Shown: positions 41,724 to 51,053 of the stretch, piece by piece
Layout of the letters: every line of letters begins with the position of its first letter
Position numbering within the stretch: the stretch's first letter is position 1
NCBI GenBank assembly: GCA_035629075.1
Contig: DASPIK010000067.1
Coordinates: 1 to 64,000 of the forward strand
Length of the DNA stretch: 64,000 bases
Reading direction: 5' to 3'
Source: JAEZPW01 sp035629075
GTDB taxonomy: Bacteria; Acidobacteriota; Terriglobia; Terriglobales; Acidobacteriaceae
The notes under the pieces: model-generated
Told to the model about the DNA's origin: nothing
Databases searched by the model: none
The model's input: only the letters and a program-made list of their open reading frames with translations
Position numbers and translations under genes: made by a program

Positions 41724-43520
41724 TCACTGCGCCCGCGCCACTTCCTTCTTCCGCTCTATCCACTCGTTCACACGTCGCTCGACCACATCGAGCGGCAATG
41801 CGCCCGCTCCCAGGAGCGTGTCGTGGAACGCCCGAATGTCGAACTGAGGACCCAACTCTTTCTCGGCCCTTGCTCGCAATTCGAGTAATCTCAACTGTCC
41901 GACCTTGTACCCCAGCGCCTGCGCTGGCCATGCTATGTAACGGTCTGTCTCGCTCTGAACTGTCGGCTCGTCGATCCCTGAGTTGTTGTGGAAATAGTCG
42001 ACTACCTGCTGGCGCGTCCAACGCTTGTGATGAAGCCCGGTATCGACCACCAGGCGAATCGCTCTCATCAAATCCGCTTGCAAACGTCCATAATCGCTGT
42101 AGGGGTCCTTGAAGAAACCGACCTCCTTGCCCAGTCGCTCGGAGTAAAGTGCCCAGCCCTCGATATACGCAGTGTAGTAGCCCTGTTGCCGGAACGGTGG
42201 CAGCGCCGGCAACTCCTGTGAGATCGCAAGCTGCAGGTGATGCCCGGGGACGCCCTCGTGGTACGCCGTTGTCTCAACATCTACCGTGGTCCGTTTTTCC
42301 AGATCGCTGGTATTCACCATGACCCGCCCCGGTCTGCTGCCGTCCGGTGCTGGCCGCCTGTATTCCGCGCCTGCTGCCTCCTTCTCGCGAAACTTTTCTA
42401 CGGCATCCACTTCCATCTTCGCCTTCGGCATGTGTCCGAACAACTGCGGCAGCTTCGCCCACATTGCGTCGATATAGTTTCGATACAGTTCCAGCATCTG
42501 TTCGCCCGACTTGGGACGCAACTCAGGATTCTGCTTTATCGCTGCATCGAACGACTTCAAGTCTTTGTAGCCAAACTTATTGGCGATCTTCAGCATTTCG
42601 GCGTGATTCGCCGCGACCTGCTGCAACCCAATCTGGTGTATCTGTTCTGGACTCAGGTTCGTCGTGGTGCTCTGCTGCACTCGGAACGCGTACCATGCTT
42701 CGCCCTGCGGCAGTGCCCACATTCCAACTTCAGTGCGACCCTTCGGCGCGTATTCCTCGTCCACGAACTTCGCAAACTTCGCATACATCGGTTGCACCGA
42801 GCCTCGCACTGCCTCGATCACGGCCGCCCGCAATCGCTTCTGGTCCGCTTCGGAGATCCCCGCAGGGAACTTCGTCACCGGCGCCGCAAACGGGCTTTCC
42901 TCGGGCTTCATCTCCGCGATTCTGGAGCACTGCGCTGTCACCTGGTTCAGCAGAATCCCTGGCGGCACGCGCCCCGAAGTCAATCCGCGTCGCATCAGGT
43001 CGGTGACGTCATCGAATACCTTCGGCAGCCCTTTCAACCGGGTGATGTAGTCCTCATAATCCTTCACGTTCGTGAACGGCAGCATGCTCACGGTCGACGG
43101 GATTTGTACCTGCAATCCCGTGAACTGATTCACCGGCATCTCCCATGGCCGGAACTTCGCTTCGTCTAGATCCTCGCGCAGGTTGCGAATCATCAGCGTC
43201 TTGTTCAGCGTTTCCTGTTCCGGGAATCCAGTCGTATCGATATTTTCAAAACGCGTCAGGAACTCCTTCTTCGCTGCCAAGTCCTTCTGAACGGCCTCGT
43301 ACGAAGCATCACTGAGCTTGTCGTTGTAACGCTTGTCGCCCAGGATTGACGCGAACTCCGGGTTCGTTCGCAGCGTGTATTCCCAGTGCTCATGCAGCAG
43401 TTCCTTGAGTTGCTGCCGCCGTGCATCGACACTCGACTGGTCGTTAGGTTTCTGTTGGGCCATAACGGTTGCGATGAGCGCTAATACCCAGAAACTGATC
43501 AGGACGCCTTTAAACTGCAT
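41724..43520 (-). CDS. exported DUF885 family protein (putative metallopeptidase)
   Basis: 598 aa from ATG 43520 with AAGGAAT upstream; the frame is open to 43583. Residues 1-23 are a signal peptide (hydrophobic run ending ATVMAQQ), so it is periplasmic or lipobox-free exported. DUF885 family hallmark: zinc-site-like TTAYHEGVPGHHLQLAIS near residue 400 (H-E-x3-H-H). Other blocks are NPEFASILGDKRYNDKLSD near 52 and the C-terminal LGYKVGQLRLLELRARAEKELG. The family resembles gluzincin peptidases but substrates are mostly unknown. Solitary. Confidence 0.88.
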   Translation of the reverse strand: MQFKGVLISFWVLALIATVMAQQKPNDQSSVDARRQQLKELLHEHWEYTLRTNPEFASILGDKRYNDKLSDASYEAVQKDLAAKKEFLTRFENIDTTGFPEQETLNKTLMIRNLREDLDEAKFRPWEMPVNQFTGLQVQIPSTVSMLPFTNVKDYEDYITRLKGLPKVFDDVTDLMRRGLTSGRVPPGILLNQVTAQCSRIAEMKPEESPFAAPVTKFPAGISEADQKRLRAAVIEAVRGSVQPMYAKFAKFVDEEYAPKGRTEVGMWALPQGEAWYAFRVQQSTTTNLSPEQIHQIGLQQVAANHAEMLKIANKFGYKDLKSFDAAIKQNPELRPKSGEQMLELYRNYIDAMWAKLPQLFGHMPKAKMEVDAVEKFREKEAAGAEYRRPAPDGSRPGRVMVNTSDLEKRTTVDVETTAYHEGVPGHHLQLAISQELPALPPFRQQGYYTAYIEGWALYSERLGKEVGFFKDPYSDYGRLQADLMRAIRLVVDTGLHHKRWTRQQVVDYFHNNSGIDEPTVQSETDRYIAWPAQALGYKVGQLRLLELRARAEKELGPQFDIRAFHDTLLGAGALPLDVVERRVNEWIERKKEVARAQ

Positions 43521-43630
43521 GTAATTCCTTTCCACCGCTGGATGGGCGCACGAAGCCCTCTCCCATAGCTCAATACGATGCAACGAGCCAAATGGTTCAG
43601 TTCTCGAGACCGAGCACTCGACCGAGGGCC

Positions 43631-43678
43631 AGCCAACTAACAGCTAAGAGCCAATAGCTATCAGCTAATGGCTAATAC
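43631..43678. repeat. word array (CAGCTAAGAGCCAATAGCTA)
   Basis: AGCCAACTAACAGCTAAGAG followed by CCAATAGCTATCAGCTAATG and GCTAATAC, a run of 8-10 bp words with partial internal symmetry, between the DUF885 and GGDEF genes. The rest of this 235-bp gap shows nothing else. Confidence 0.6.
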
Positions 43679-43755
43679 TATTTTGTAGAGATGAGGTCTG
43701 GACCTGATCGGTCGTTCGGGAACTCACGAAATGCGCTGAGCGGATATATCTTGGA

Positions 43756-45228
43756 TCAGTCCTGCGAATCGCAGAAGACTACCTGGTTCCTGCCCGACTG
43801 CTTTGCGGAGTAGAGCGCGAGGTCAGCGGCTTTCATCAGTTCGTCGCGGTTGGAACCTTGTCTTGGGAATTCGGCAATCCCCGTACTTATTGTGACCGGA
43901 CGCGGAACGCCCGGGAACTCCCAGGCCGACACTTTGGCGCGCAGTTTTTCTGCCACCGCGGCGGCTTTCCGACCACTCGTTTCCGGCAGCAGCACTGCAA
44001 ACTCGTCGCCACCGTACCGGCAAACAACGTCTGACTTTCGCGTTTGATGCAGGAACATCGTCGAGACCTGCTTGAGCACCTCGTCTCCGAGCAGGTGTCC
44101 GAATTCGTCGTTAAGTTTCTTGAACCCGTCGATGTCCACCATCAGCACTGAGAGCACAAGATTGTAGCGCCGGGCTCGTTCCACTTCGTCCAGGATTCGC
44201 GCCTCGAAGTGGCGGCGGTTGAACACGCCAGTAAGGCCATCGCGATACGCGAGTTGGCGAACCTGGTCGAAATAGTTCGCGTTCTGAATGGCGGCGGCGC
44301 AAATGTCCGCTACCGACTCCATCGGCCCCACGTCGGCCTTGCGAAAGTGATGAGGTTCGGCGCTCTCAAGCGTTAGCACTCCGATTGCGTGTCCAAACGA
44401 GATCAGTGGGAGCACCAACTCCGAGCGCGTCTCCGTAAACCCGGGGACGTAGTTCGCCGTAGCCGTGACATCATCCACAACTACCGGGGCGTTTGCAGCA
44501 AGGGCCTGCGTGCAGACTCCGGGCGTAGATGGCAGGCGATCGCCAACCCCAAGCTTTGGAGTGAGCCGCCCAGCATGTGAGCGAAATACTAGATCGTCAC
44601 CCTCCCTCAGTAATACGGCAACGTGGTCGGCCGAAAATGATTGCAGGATCAAATCACACGCCTTGCCGAGCAATTCCCGTATGTCTGTAACTGCGGTAGT
44701 CTGCCGGGCTATGAGGTTGATGGCCTCCAACTGGGCGGCTCTCCGACGTTCCAGAGCATAAAGCTGCGCGTTTTGAATCGCGATTGACGCCTGGGTCGAG
44801 AAAAGCGTCAGCAAATCGAGCATGTCCCTGTCGAAGAAAGCCGTCTCGTCGCTTTGGCAGTCGAGCACGCCTACCACCTGATCCTGAAGCATCAGTGGAA
44901 TGGCGAGTTCCGAGCGGGTCTCCTGCCGCGAGCAGATGTATCGCGGATCGTTCAGTACATCCGGCGAATAGGTGGGCCGCTTCAGTTTGGCTGCCGTTCC
45001 AATCAGGCCTTCGCCCAGGGGAATGCTCATGTTGCTATGTTCTTCATCCCAGCCGGCCTGGCAGCGCATTACGAGGTGATTGGTCTCCGGGTCGAGCAGA
45101 AGGATTGCGCCGTTCTGAAGCTGGAAGTAGTCACGCACAATGCGCAGAATCTGCTGCAGGACTTCGTCCAGATCGAACGTCGACAGCACCGCTTGGCTGG
45201 CATCGTAAAGGATTGCAATCTTCTGCAT
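43756..45228 (-). CDS. GAF-GAF-GGDEF diguanylate cyclase
   Basis: 490 aa from ATG 45228 (a TTG at 45252 is possible). Two GAF sensor domains at about residues 1-150 and 175-315 precede a GGDEF domain at about 330-490. The catalytic loop CRYGGDEFAVLLPET is intact and an RxxD inhibitory site (RKSD) lies exactly five residues before it, so the enzyme should make cyclic-di-GMP and be product-inhibited. There is no membrane segment; the ligand of the GAF domains is unknown. Last gene of the rnr-selA chain, 36 bp after the two-TM protein. Confidence 0.93.
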   Translation of the reverse strand: MQKIAILYDASQAVLSTFDLDEVLQQILRIVRDYFQLQNGAILLLDPETNHLVMRCQAGWDEEHSNMSIPLGEGLIGTAAKLKRPTYSPDVLNDPRYICSRQETRSELAIPLMLQDQVVGVLDCQSDETAFFDRDMLDLLTLFSTQASIAIQNAQLYALERRRAAQLEAINLIARQTTAVTDIRELLGKACDLILQSFSADHVAVLLREGDDLVFRSHAGRLTPKLGVGDRLPSTPGVCTQALAANAPVVVDDVTATANYVPGFTETRSELVLPLISFGHAIGVLTLESAEPHHFRKADVGPMESVADICAAAIQNANYFDQVRQLAYRDGLTGVFNRRHFEARILDEVERARRYNLVLSVLMVDIDGFKKLNDEFGHLLGDEVLKQVSTMFLHQTRKSDVVCRYGGDEFAVLLPETSGRKAAAVAEKLRAKVSAWEFPGVPRPVTISTGIAEFPRQGSNRDELMKAADLALYSAKQSGRNQVVFCDSQD

Positions 45229-45264
45229 GCGATTGTGCGGACAGCTATGCAACGCAATGTAGCA

Positions 45265-45504
45265 CTATTCCGCGATTTTGCGCCGTTTTTTCCGTCGCTT
45301 CAGTATCAAGTCAATTAAGCCGTATACGACCAGGCACACCCAAAAATCGATCACCAGACCCCAGTCTATGGCGAACGGCCGGTGCTGGCCGCTGGGTGGC
45401 AGTCGAGGTGCAATCAGCAGGAAATACAGCGCGTTACCGATCAGGATCGCAGCGAGAGAGCGCCAGACGTTCGACCAGATATTCAGACGCGGAGGGGCCG
45501 GCAT
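45265..45504 (-). CDS. small two-TM membrane protein
   Basis: 79 aa. Two hydrophobic segments (about residues 14-31 and 47-66) and a strongly basic tail, LKRRKKRRKIAE. The ATG follows the selA stop codon without a gap (TAG then ATG on the minus strand), so translation is probably coupled to selA. No family recognised. It may be simply an orphan envelope protein; its tight position suggests it is real. Confidence 0.68.
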   Translation of the reverse strand: MPAPPRLNIWSNVWRSLAAILIGNALYFLLIAPRLPPSGQHRPFAIDWGLVIDFWVCLVVYGLIDLILKRRKKRRKIAE

Positions 45505-46935
45505 CTAGGCTGGGATGGTGCGCAACGCACGCACGATTGCTTCATCCTGCTCCGGAAAAACGGTACGCAGGTCCAGTAGAACCCGTCCGTCCTCCACGCG
45601 CGCAATCACGGGCGGGTCGAAGGTCCGGAGGCGCTCGGCGATCAATCCGGCTGAACTTGACTCGCTGCTCACCGCGAGCAGCTTCGTTGCAAGCGTTGCT
45701 CCCGGCGCAGAACCGCCTCCAATCAACGACTCGCCTTCTATGACTTCCAGCGTAAGCGATCCCCCGACTTGGGCAATCACGGCTCTGGCGCGGCACTCGA
45801 TTTGCTCTACAGGAACGCGCATCATGCGTAACGACGGAATCGAGTCGTGGTTCTGCTTTATGTAGGCCAGCAGTGTCGCTTCGAGCGCGGCGTAGGTGAG
45901 CTTGTCTACGCGAAGCGCGCGGAAAAGCGGATTGGAGCGAATTCTCGCAACCAACTCGCGCCGACCGCTGATGATGCCAGCCTGGGGGCCGCCAAGGAGT
46001 TTGTCACCAGAGTAAGTTACGACATCGACGCCCTCACGAAGGCTTTCAATCGGCCCCGGCTCGCTATTCACACCTACAGCCCGCAGATCGAACAGCGCGC
46101 CGCTACCGAGGTCTTCCATCACGGGAATGCCGCGCTCTCGGCCAAGTGCAACCAGTTCAGCTAATGACGGCTGTTCCGTGAAGCCGACAATGGCGAAGTT
46201 CGAGCGATGCACTCGCAGCAACAACCGCGTTCGCTCATTGATGGCGCGCTCGTAGTCGGAAATGCGCGTCCGGTTCGTTGTGCCCACCTCGCGCAGCACA
46301 GCACCTGACTTCCCCATCACGTCTGGAATGCGGAATGACCCGCCGATCTCGACCAGTTCGCCGCGCGAAACGATAACTTCGCCACCTTCGCCGAGCGTAT
46401 TGAGCGCAATCAAAACCGCCGCGGCGTTGTTATTAACAACGATGGTGGACGTGGTGTGGGGACGAGGCTGTATTCCGTCCTGTGCTGCAGTTTCAATCAG
46501 CTTTTGAAAAAGCCGGTCCACGTGCACATCTCGCTTGCCGCGTTCACCGCTGGCAACGTCGAACTCGAGATTGGAATAGGTCGAAGCAGCCTCTCGCACG
46601 TGATCGAGCGCGAAATCCGCGAGCGGAGCGCGCCCTAGGTTCGTATGGAGGATCACGCCCGTGGCGTTGATGACCGGACGCAGCGAATACCCGAGAGCAC
46701 GACGAAGTTCGCGATCGATAGCCTCGGGCAGACCGTTAAGCGTGAGGTCAACACCCGTCTCGTCCAGTGTGCCGGACGCAATGTCACCACGCAGCCGGTC
46801 AAGCACGGCCCTTGCGGCCTGGGTAACAGCTGTGTGCCCATCCCGTTCTATTAGCCGTGCGGTTTGCGGCGTTCGCAGCAGTTCGTCAATCGAAGGCAGC
46901 TTACGAAACAAGGCGGAATTGGCCGCGGTGGTCAC
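45505..46935 (-). CDS. selA: L-seryl-tRNA(Sec) selenium transferase
   Basis: 476 aa, GTG start. SelA is a PLP enzyme that converts Ser-tRNA(Sec) to Sec-tRNA(Sec) using selenophosphate. Typical blocks: GYSLRPVINATGVILHTNLGRAPL near residue 82, YSNLEFDVASGERGKRD near 117, GGSFRIPDVMGKSGAVLREVGTTNRT near 195, and the PLP-lysine region VTYSGDKLLGGPQAGII near 302. Presence implies selenoprotein synthesis, but selB, selD and tRNA-Sec are not in the window. It follows rnr by 38 bp. Confidence 0.95.
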   Translation of the reverse strand: MTTAANSALFRKLPSIDELLRTPQTARLIERDGHTAVTQAARAVLDRLRGDIASGTLDETGVDLTLNGLPEAIDRELRRALGYSLRPVINATGVILHTNLGRAPLADFALDHVREAASTYSNLEFDVASGERGKRDVHVDRLFQKLIETAAQDGIQPRPHTTSTIVVNNNAAAVLIALNTLGEGGEVIVSRGELVEIGGSFRIPDVMGKSGAVLREVGTTNRTRISDYERAINERTRLLLRVHRSNFAIVGFTEQPSLAELVALGRERGIPVMEDLGSGALFDLRAVGVNSEPGPIESLREGVDVVTYSGDKLLGGPQAGIISGRRELVARIRSNPLFRALRVDKLTYAALEATLLAYIKQNHDSIPSLRMMRVPVEQIECRARAVIAQVGGSLTLEVIEGESLIGGGSAPGATLATKLLAVSSESSSAGLIAERLRTFDPPVIARVEDGRVLLDLRTVFPEQDEAIVRALRTIPA

Positions 46936-46973
46936 GGGACGATTATGCCACGGAGGGAGCCCTGCTCCCCCGC

Positions 46974-49610
46974 TTATCCTCGCTTGCGATGTTTCTTCTG
47001 CGCCCGCGACGGTTCGTCTTCAACCACGGCGAAGTTGATCTTTCTCTCGACTGGATCGATACGGTCCACCAGTACCCGTAATTTGTCGCCCAGTCCATAC
47101 GTCTTCTTCGAGCGGCTGCCGATGATCTGCTTGGTATCGTCGTTGTAGAAGTAGCGATCGTCACGGAGCGTGCTCAGCGGCACCAGGCCTTCGATGAACA
47201 TATCCGTCAGCTCGACGAAGAAGCCGAATTTGGTGACGCTGATGATGAGGCCCTCAAAGTCCTCGCCCACTCGGTCGGCCATGAACTTCACTTTCTTCCA
47301 TTCCATCAATTCGCGTTCGGCTTCGTCGGCGCGGCGCTCGCTGTTGCTGCACTCTTCGGCAATCTCGTGCAGCACGTCTTCCGAAATGGGGCCGGGCAGC
47401 GGCTCGTAAATCTCGGCGTCAGCGTGCTTGGCGCCTTTCTTCACCCCTCGTCCCATACGTTGGCCGCCGTCATCATGCGACTTGCGGGTGCGCAGCTCTT
47501 CGGAGCGCTTGGACCATGGCGAGGGCATTTCCGATGCTGCGGGCTTGCCATGGGCGGTTGGAACGGCACTCGATGATGCAGGACCAGGTCTCTGCCCCAG
47601 CCTAACGGCGCGCAATCCACCCCCAACACTCGCCCCTGTCGAGCGCACTGTTTCCAACTCCTCCCGCAGTACCTCTTTCAGAATGCGATGGATGATCAGG
47701 TCTGGATACCGCCGGATAGGCGACGTGAAGTGCGTGTACGTCGGTGCGGCCAGCGCGAAGTGCCCTTCGTTATGCTCCGAATACCGAGCTTGCTTCAGTG
47801 AACGCAGCATCAGGTAGCTCAGGATGCGCTCCTCGGGCTTGCCTGCAAGTTTCTGCGTCAGCTTCTGGTACATCCGCGGGGTTATGTGCACATCCTCGGG
47901 GATCTCGACTCCTCTGCGCTGCTGGCCGCCGCGTCCGCGTCCGCCCTCCCTTCTGCGGGGACGCCGGTCGTCGGTGTAACTGAAACGCTTGACGGGCAGA
48001 GCGCCCACGCCCAGCGAATATCCGAAAGTTGCGGCTATGTTCTCGAAGTCACTCACCTTGCGCGGATCGGGTTTCTCATGAATGCGGTAAAGCGAGGCGA
48101 CGCCTTTCTCCTCCAAATAGCTCGCGACGCACTCGTTGGCCGAGAGCATGAACTCTTCGATCAGGCGATGGGCGAAGTTGCGCTCTGAGCGGGTAATCGA
48201 GCGCATGAGACCGAACTCGTCGAATTCGATCTCCGGCTCAGGCATGTCGAAGTCGATGGCCCCGCGCTTAACTCGTTTTCGGTTGAGAATCTTGGCCAAG
48301 TCGCGCATTCGTTCGAAGTTCTCGACCAGGTAAGCGTAGCGCTGGCGCAGGCCGACGTCGCCTTCGAGAATTGCATTCACGTCGGTATAGGTCATGCGGG
48401 CAGCCGAACGAATAACGCCGGGGTTTAGTTCGTAGCTGATGATCTCACCCTGATGATCGATCTCCATGGTGCACGACATGACTAGCCGATCGACGTTTGG
48501 CCGCAGCGAGCAAATGTTTGTCGAAAGCTCAACGGGAAGCATGGGCACCGCTCGGTCCGGGAAGTACACCGAATTGCCGCGGAGGCGGGCCTCATCGTCA
48601 AGCGCTGAACTCTGCGTCACATAATGGGCGACATCGGCGATGTGTACCTGGAGTTGATAATTGCCGTTCGCCAGCTGTTCGACGTACACGGCGTCGTCGA
48701 AGTCGTGCGCGCTTTCCCCGTCAATAGTGACGATGGGCAGGTCACGGTAGTCGCGGCGATGCTTCAGTTCGCGAGCCGGGATGATGTCGGGGACGTCCTG
48801 GGCCTCTTCGAGCACCTCAGCCGGGAAACGGTGGGGCAAGTGGTGCTTTCGAATGATGATTTCGACGTCGACGCCGAAATCGTCCTCGTAACCGAGTATT
48901 TCGACTACACGGCCTTTCGGGTTCTGCGTGGGCGAAGGCCAGTCCGTGATCTCCACGTCAACCACAACGCCGTCCAGATCGGTCCATTCACGCAGTCTTT
49001 TCTTCGCCTCCTCTCCAAGCACCCGATGGGGCGAATCGGTTTTCCTCCTTCTTGGTTCCTTTGCGTCGTCCGCGTCCTTTGCATTGGGAAATTCTGCCCC
49101 CTGCGGAATGATGACGTCTTGCGTGATTCGTTCGTCAATCGGCACGACATAGTCGTAGCGGCGACCGTAATGGAACGTTCCGACCACGGTCGGGTGCGCC
49201 CTCCCGACCACGCGGACAATACGCCCCTCCGCTCGGCCCTCGTCGCGGATCGAGCCGAGTTCGACGAGCACGCGGTCGCCATGCATTGCATTTCCGATCG
49301 CTTGCGGATTGATGAAGACGTCGCCGTGGAACTGCGTGCCCTGACCGCGATCAGGGATGACGAACCCATAACCATCGCGGTGCATGGAAAGGCGTCCGGT
49401 GATCTGGTTTCGGCTGGCAGCGGCCTTGGGAAGCGAGAAGCGCTCGGAGTCAGCCAGCAACTGACCCCGACCCACCATTCCAGCCAGCAGTTCGGAAAGG
49501 CGCTGGCGGTCGTCTCCGCGCAACCCAAGTTCGCGCACTAACTGCTTGTACCCGGCCGATTGCTTCGGCTGGCGAGACAAGTGCCGCAAGACTGCTGATT
49601 CGGAAATCAT
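46974..49610 (-). CDS. rnr: ribonuclease R
   Basis: 878 aa. RNase R is a processive 3'-5' exoribonuclease able to degrade structured RNA. Domains in order: winged-helix (residues 1-65), cold-shock domains (about 70-240), RNB catalytic domain from about 270 with TIDGESAHDFDDAVYVE (metal-binding Asp) and FTSPIRRYPDLIIHRIL near 640, and the S1 domain near 780-850 (GEDFEGLIISVTKFGFFVEL). An insert of about 80 residues, rich in Gly/Ser/Arg, separates LREELETVRSTG from LHEIAEECSNSERRADEAE within the RNB domain. Basic tail RAQKKHRKRG. First gene of the rnr-selA chain. Confidence 0.95.
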   Translation of the reverse strand: MISESAVLRHLSRQPKQSAGYKQLVRELGLRGDDRQRLSELLAGMVGRGQLLADSERFSLPKAAASRNQITGRLSMHRDGYGFVIPDRGQGTQFHGDVFINPQAIGNAMHGDRVLVELGSIRDEGRAEGRIVRVVGRAHPTVVGTFHYGRRYDYVVPIDERITQDVIIPQGAEFPNAKDADDAKEPRRRKTDSPHRVLGEEAKKRLREWTDLDGVVVDVEITDWPSPTQNPKGRVVEILGYEDDFGVDVEIIIRKHHLPHRFPAEVLEEAQDVPDIIPARELKHRRDYRDLPIVTIDGESAHDFDDAVYVEQLANGNYQLQVHIADVAHYVTQSSALDDEARLRGNSVYFPDRAVPMLPVELSTNICSLRPNVDRLVMSCTMEIDHQGEIISYELNPGVIRSAARMTYTDVNAILEGDVGLRQRYAYLVENFERMRDLAKILNRKRVKRGAIDFDMPEPEIEFDEFGLMRSITRSERNFAHRLIEEFMLSANECVASYLEEKGVASLYRIHEKPDPRKVSDFENIAATFGYSLGVGALPVKRFSYTDDRRPRRREGGRGRGGQQRRGVEIPEDVHITPRMYQKLTQKLAGKPEERILSYLMLRSLKQARYSEHNEGHFALAAPTYTHFTSPIRRYPDLIIHRILKEVLREELETVRSTGASVGGGLRAVRLGQRPGPASSSAVPTAHGKPAASEMPSPWSKRSEELRTRKSHDDGGQRMGRGVKKGAKHADAEIYEPLPGPISEDVLHEIAEECSNSERRADEAERELMEWKKVKFMADRVGEDFEGLIISVTKFGFFVELTDMFIEGLVPLSTLRDDRYFYNDDTKQIIGSRSKKTYGLGDKLRVLVDRIDPVERKINFAVVEDEPSRAQKKHRKRG

Positions 49611-49988
49611 AAAGATTCGAATGATCGATGGTTGGATGATTGAAGATCGGGTCGATCATCCAATCGCCAAGTTCGTTGTTACCTGTCCCAGCCTTCTCTG
49701 CTCGAATTCCCTAGTACACACTCGGGTTCGATTGCATTGTACTCATAAGGCGATTGCCTGATGTAAGACATGCCAATACGTGGGATTATTTACCCAGCAC
49801 TGGCGTTGAACGAACGAGCCGGGCGGTATGTGTCCCAGGTACATTCGTAACGGCTCAGATCAGCATCTTCTCTCCTTTCAACGGGACTCGATCACGGCGA
49901 ATTTCGTGCCGGTGGAGATGAAGTTTGGCCACCTGAATGCCACAGCTTTTTAAGCCAGTGAAATTCTCCGGAGGAAGCATCCGTAATC
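49611..49988. other. divergent region rnr / bactofilin with word array 49614-49667
   Basis: 378 bp without a gene. GATTCGAATGATCGATGGTT and GGATGATTGA at 49614-49643 face GTCGATCATCCAATCG at 49651-49666, a mirrored array adjoining the rnr start. The remaining sequence must contain both promoters; none is clear. Confidence 0.6.
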
Positions 49989-50507
49989 ATGTGGAAGCCT
50001 ACGAATCAGCCGACACCTAATACCCCTGCAGCGCCAGAGCCGCCGCAGCGCCCCGCAACCACCTACGCGCCGACATCCATGCCCGAGCCATCGCCGGCCA
50101 TGGCGCCGCGCAATGCCACCATCAACAGCGGCGATCAGGCCACCATCGGCAAATCTCTGGTCATCAAGGGTGAAGTCACCGGTTCTGAATCGCTGTATAT
50201 CGACGGGCGCGTGGAAGGTTCGATCAACCTTTCCGGAAATCGTGTCACCGTGGGACGAAACGGGGTAGTGGCGGCGAACATCACGGCGCGGGAGATCGTA
50301 GTGTTGGGAAAAGTGCGCGGAAACCTGAACGCCACCGACCGTGTGGACATCCGCAATGAAGGCTCGCTGACTGGCGACGTCGTGGCGCAGCGGATTTCGA
50401 TCGAAGACGGCGCCTACTTCAAGGGTGGCATCGACATTCGCAAGCCAGGCCAGAAGGTTAACGGCGAAGCGAAGGAAGACGCGGCTTCTACCGCGGCGAA
50501 AGCATAG
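49989..50507 (+). CDS. bactofilin (polymer-forming cytoskeletal protein)
   Basis: 172 aa. The bactofilin beta-helix domain is at about residues 40-145: IGKSLVIKGEVTGSESLYIDGRVEGSI, VTVGRNGVVAANITAREIVVLGKVRGNL and DVVAQRISIEDGAYFKGGIDI, showing the regular hydrophobic repeats. The N-terminus is Pro-rich and the C-terminus Lys/Ala-rich, both typically disordered. Bactofilins self-assemble at the membrane and affect cell shape or organelle placement. No peptidase partner is adjacent. Confidence 0.93.
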   Translation: MWKPTNQPTPNTPAAPEPPQRPATTYAPTSMPEPSPAMAPRNATINSGDQATIGKSLVIKGEVTGSESLYIDGRVEGSINLSGNRVTVGRNGVVAANITAREIVVLGKVRGNLNATDRVDIRNEGSLTGDVVAQRISIEDGAYFKGGIDIRKPGQKVNGEAKEDAASTAAKA

Positions 50508-50522
50508 CGACGCTCGAGGCAA

Positions 50523-50581
50523 AGGTTGTCAGTTGTCAGTTCACCGGGGCGACGGCTGGCTGGTGTCTGACAACTGAGAAC
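50523..50581. repeat. mirrored word array (GTTGTCAGTTGTCAG / TGACAACTGAG)
   Basis: GGTTGTCAGTTGTCAGTTCA at 50524-50543 faces GTCTGACAACTGAGAAC at 50565-50581, immediately after the bactofilin gene. Same word as 50980-51051. Confidence 0.78.
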
Positions 50582-50697
50582 CTGTTTAGTTCCACCACGG
50601 AAGAACAGGCGATATCGACCAATTGCGCCCGGCACGCAAACCGTGCAGGTGTGCCTTTCATCCTGAGCCCGGGCGGTTCGGGCAACAGAGGACTGGA

Positions 50698-50907
50698 ATG
50701 CTGGAAAAGATTTTGCAGATGCTGCGGATGGCCTGTCCGCACAAGAACATGTCCCACCCCTTCGCCGCCGCTTCGAGGTCGCAAACGACTGTAAAGAGCG
50801 ACTGGGAGACCGTGGGTTCCGCAGGCGGCAGCGGCCACTACGTCGTCTGTCTCGATTGCGGCAGAAAATTCAACTACGACTGGGCCAACATGAAAGTCGT
50901 CAAATAG
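50698..50907 (+). CDS. small protein with Cys/His pairs (possible zinc ribbon)
   Basis: 69 aa from ATG 50698, which has AGAGGA upstream. A Cys-x-His near residue 13 (MACPHKNMSHPF) and a Cys-x2-Cys near residue 51 (YVVCLDCGRKFNYDW) could bind zinc. No signal peptide or membrane segment. I do not recognise the family, though the CLDCGRKF type is common in small zinc-ribbon proteins. The region between it and bactofilin contains a repeat array. Solitary. Confidence 0.62.
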   Translation: MLEKILQMLRMACPHKNMSHPFAAASRSQTTVKSDWETVGSAGGSGHYVVCLDCGRKFNYDWANMKVVK

Positions 50908-50979
50908 AGCAAAGTTGTTGGTGCATTTCATGATCGGATGACGAAGCATCCGACTGTGACCAAGCGCGAACTGTCGGTG

Positions 50980-51051
50980 AAGGTTGGCAGTTCTCAGTTG
51001 TCAGTGACGACGGTTTTGCCGTTGCTCCGAACTGAAGACTGACAACCTTTG
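50980..51051. repeat. mirrored word array (AGGTTGGCAGTTCTCAG / CTGACAACCT) after murJ
   Basis: AAGGTTGGCAGTTCTCAGTT at 50980-50999 with TGTCAGT continuing to 51006 faces GAACTGAAGACTGACAACCT at 51029-51048. It lies between the small Cys protein gene and the murJ stop and may act as its terminator. Confidence 0.8.
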
Positions 51052-51053
51052 CT

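Noticed and set aside
45505..46973. tRNA-Sec (selC) next to selA
   Set aside because: No 90-100 nt cloverleaf with a UCA anticodon fits the 38-bp rnr-selA gap or other adjoining gaps.
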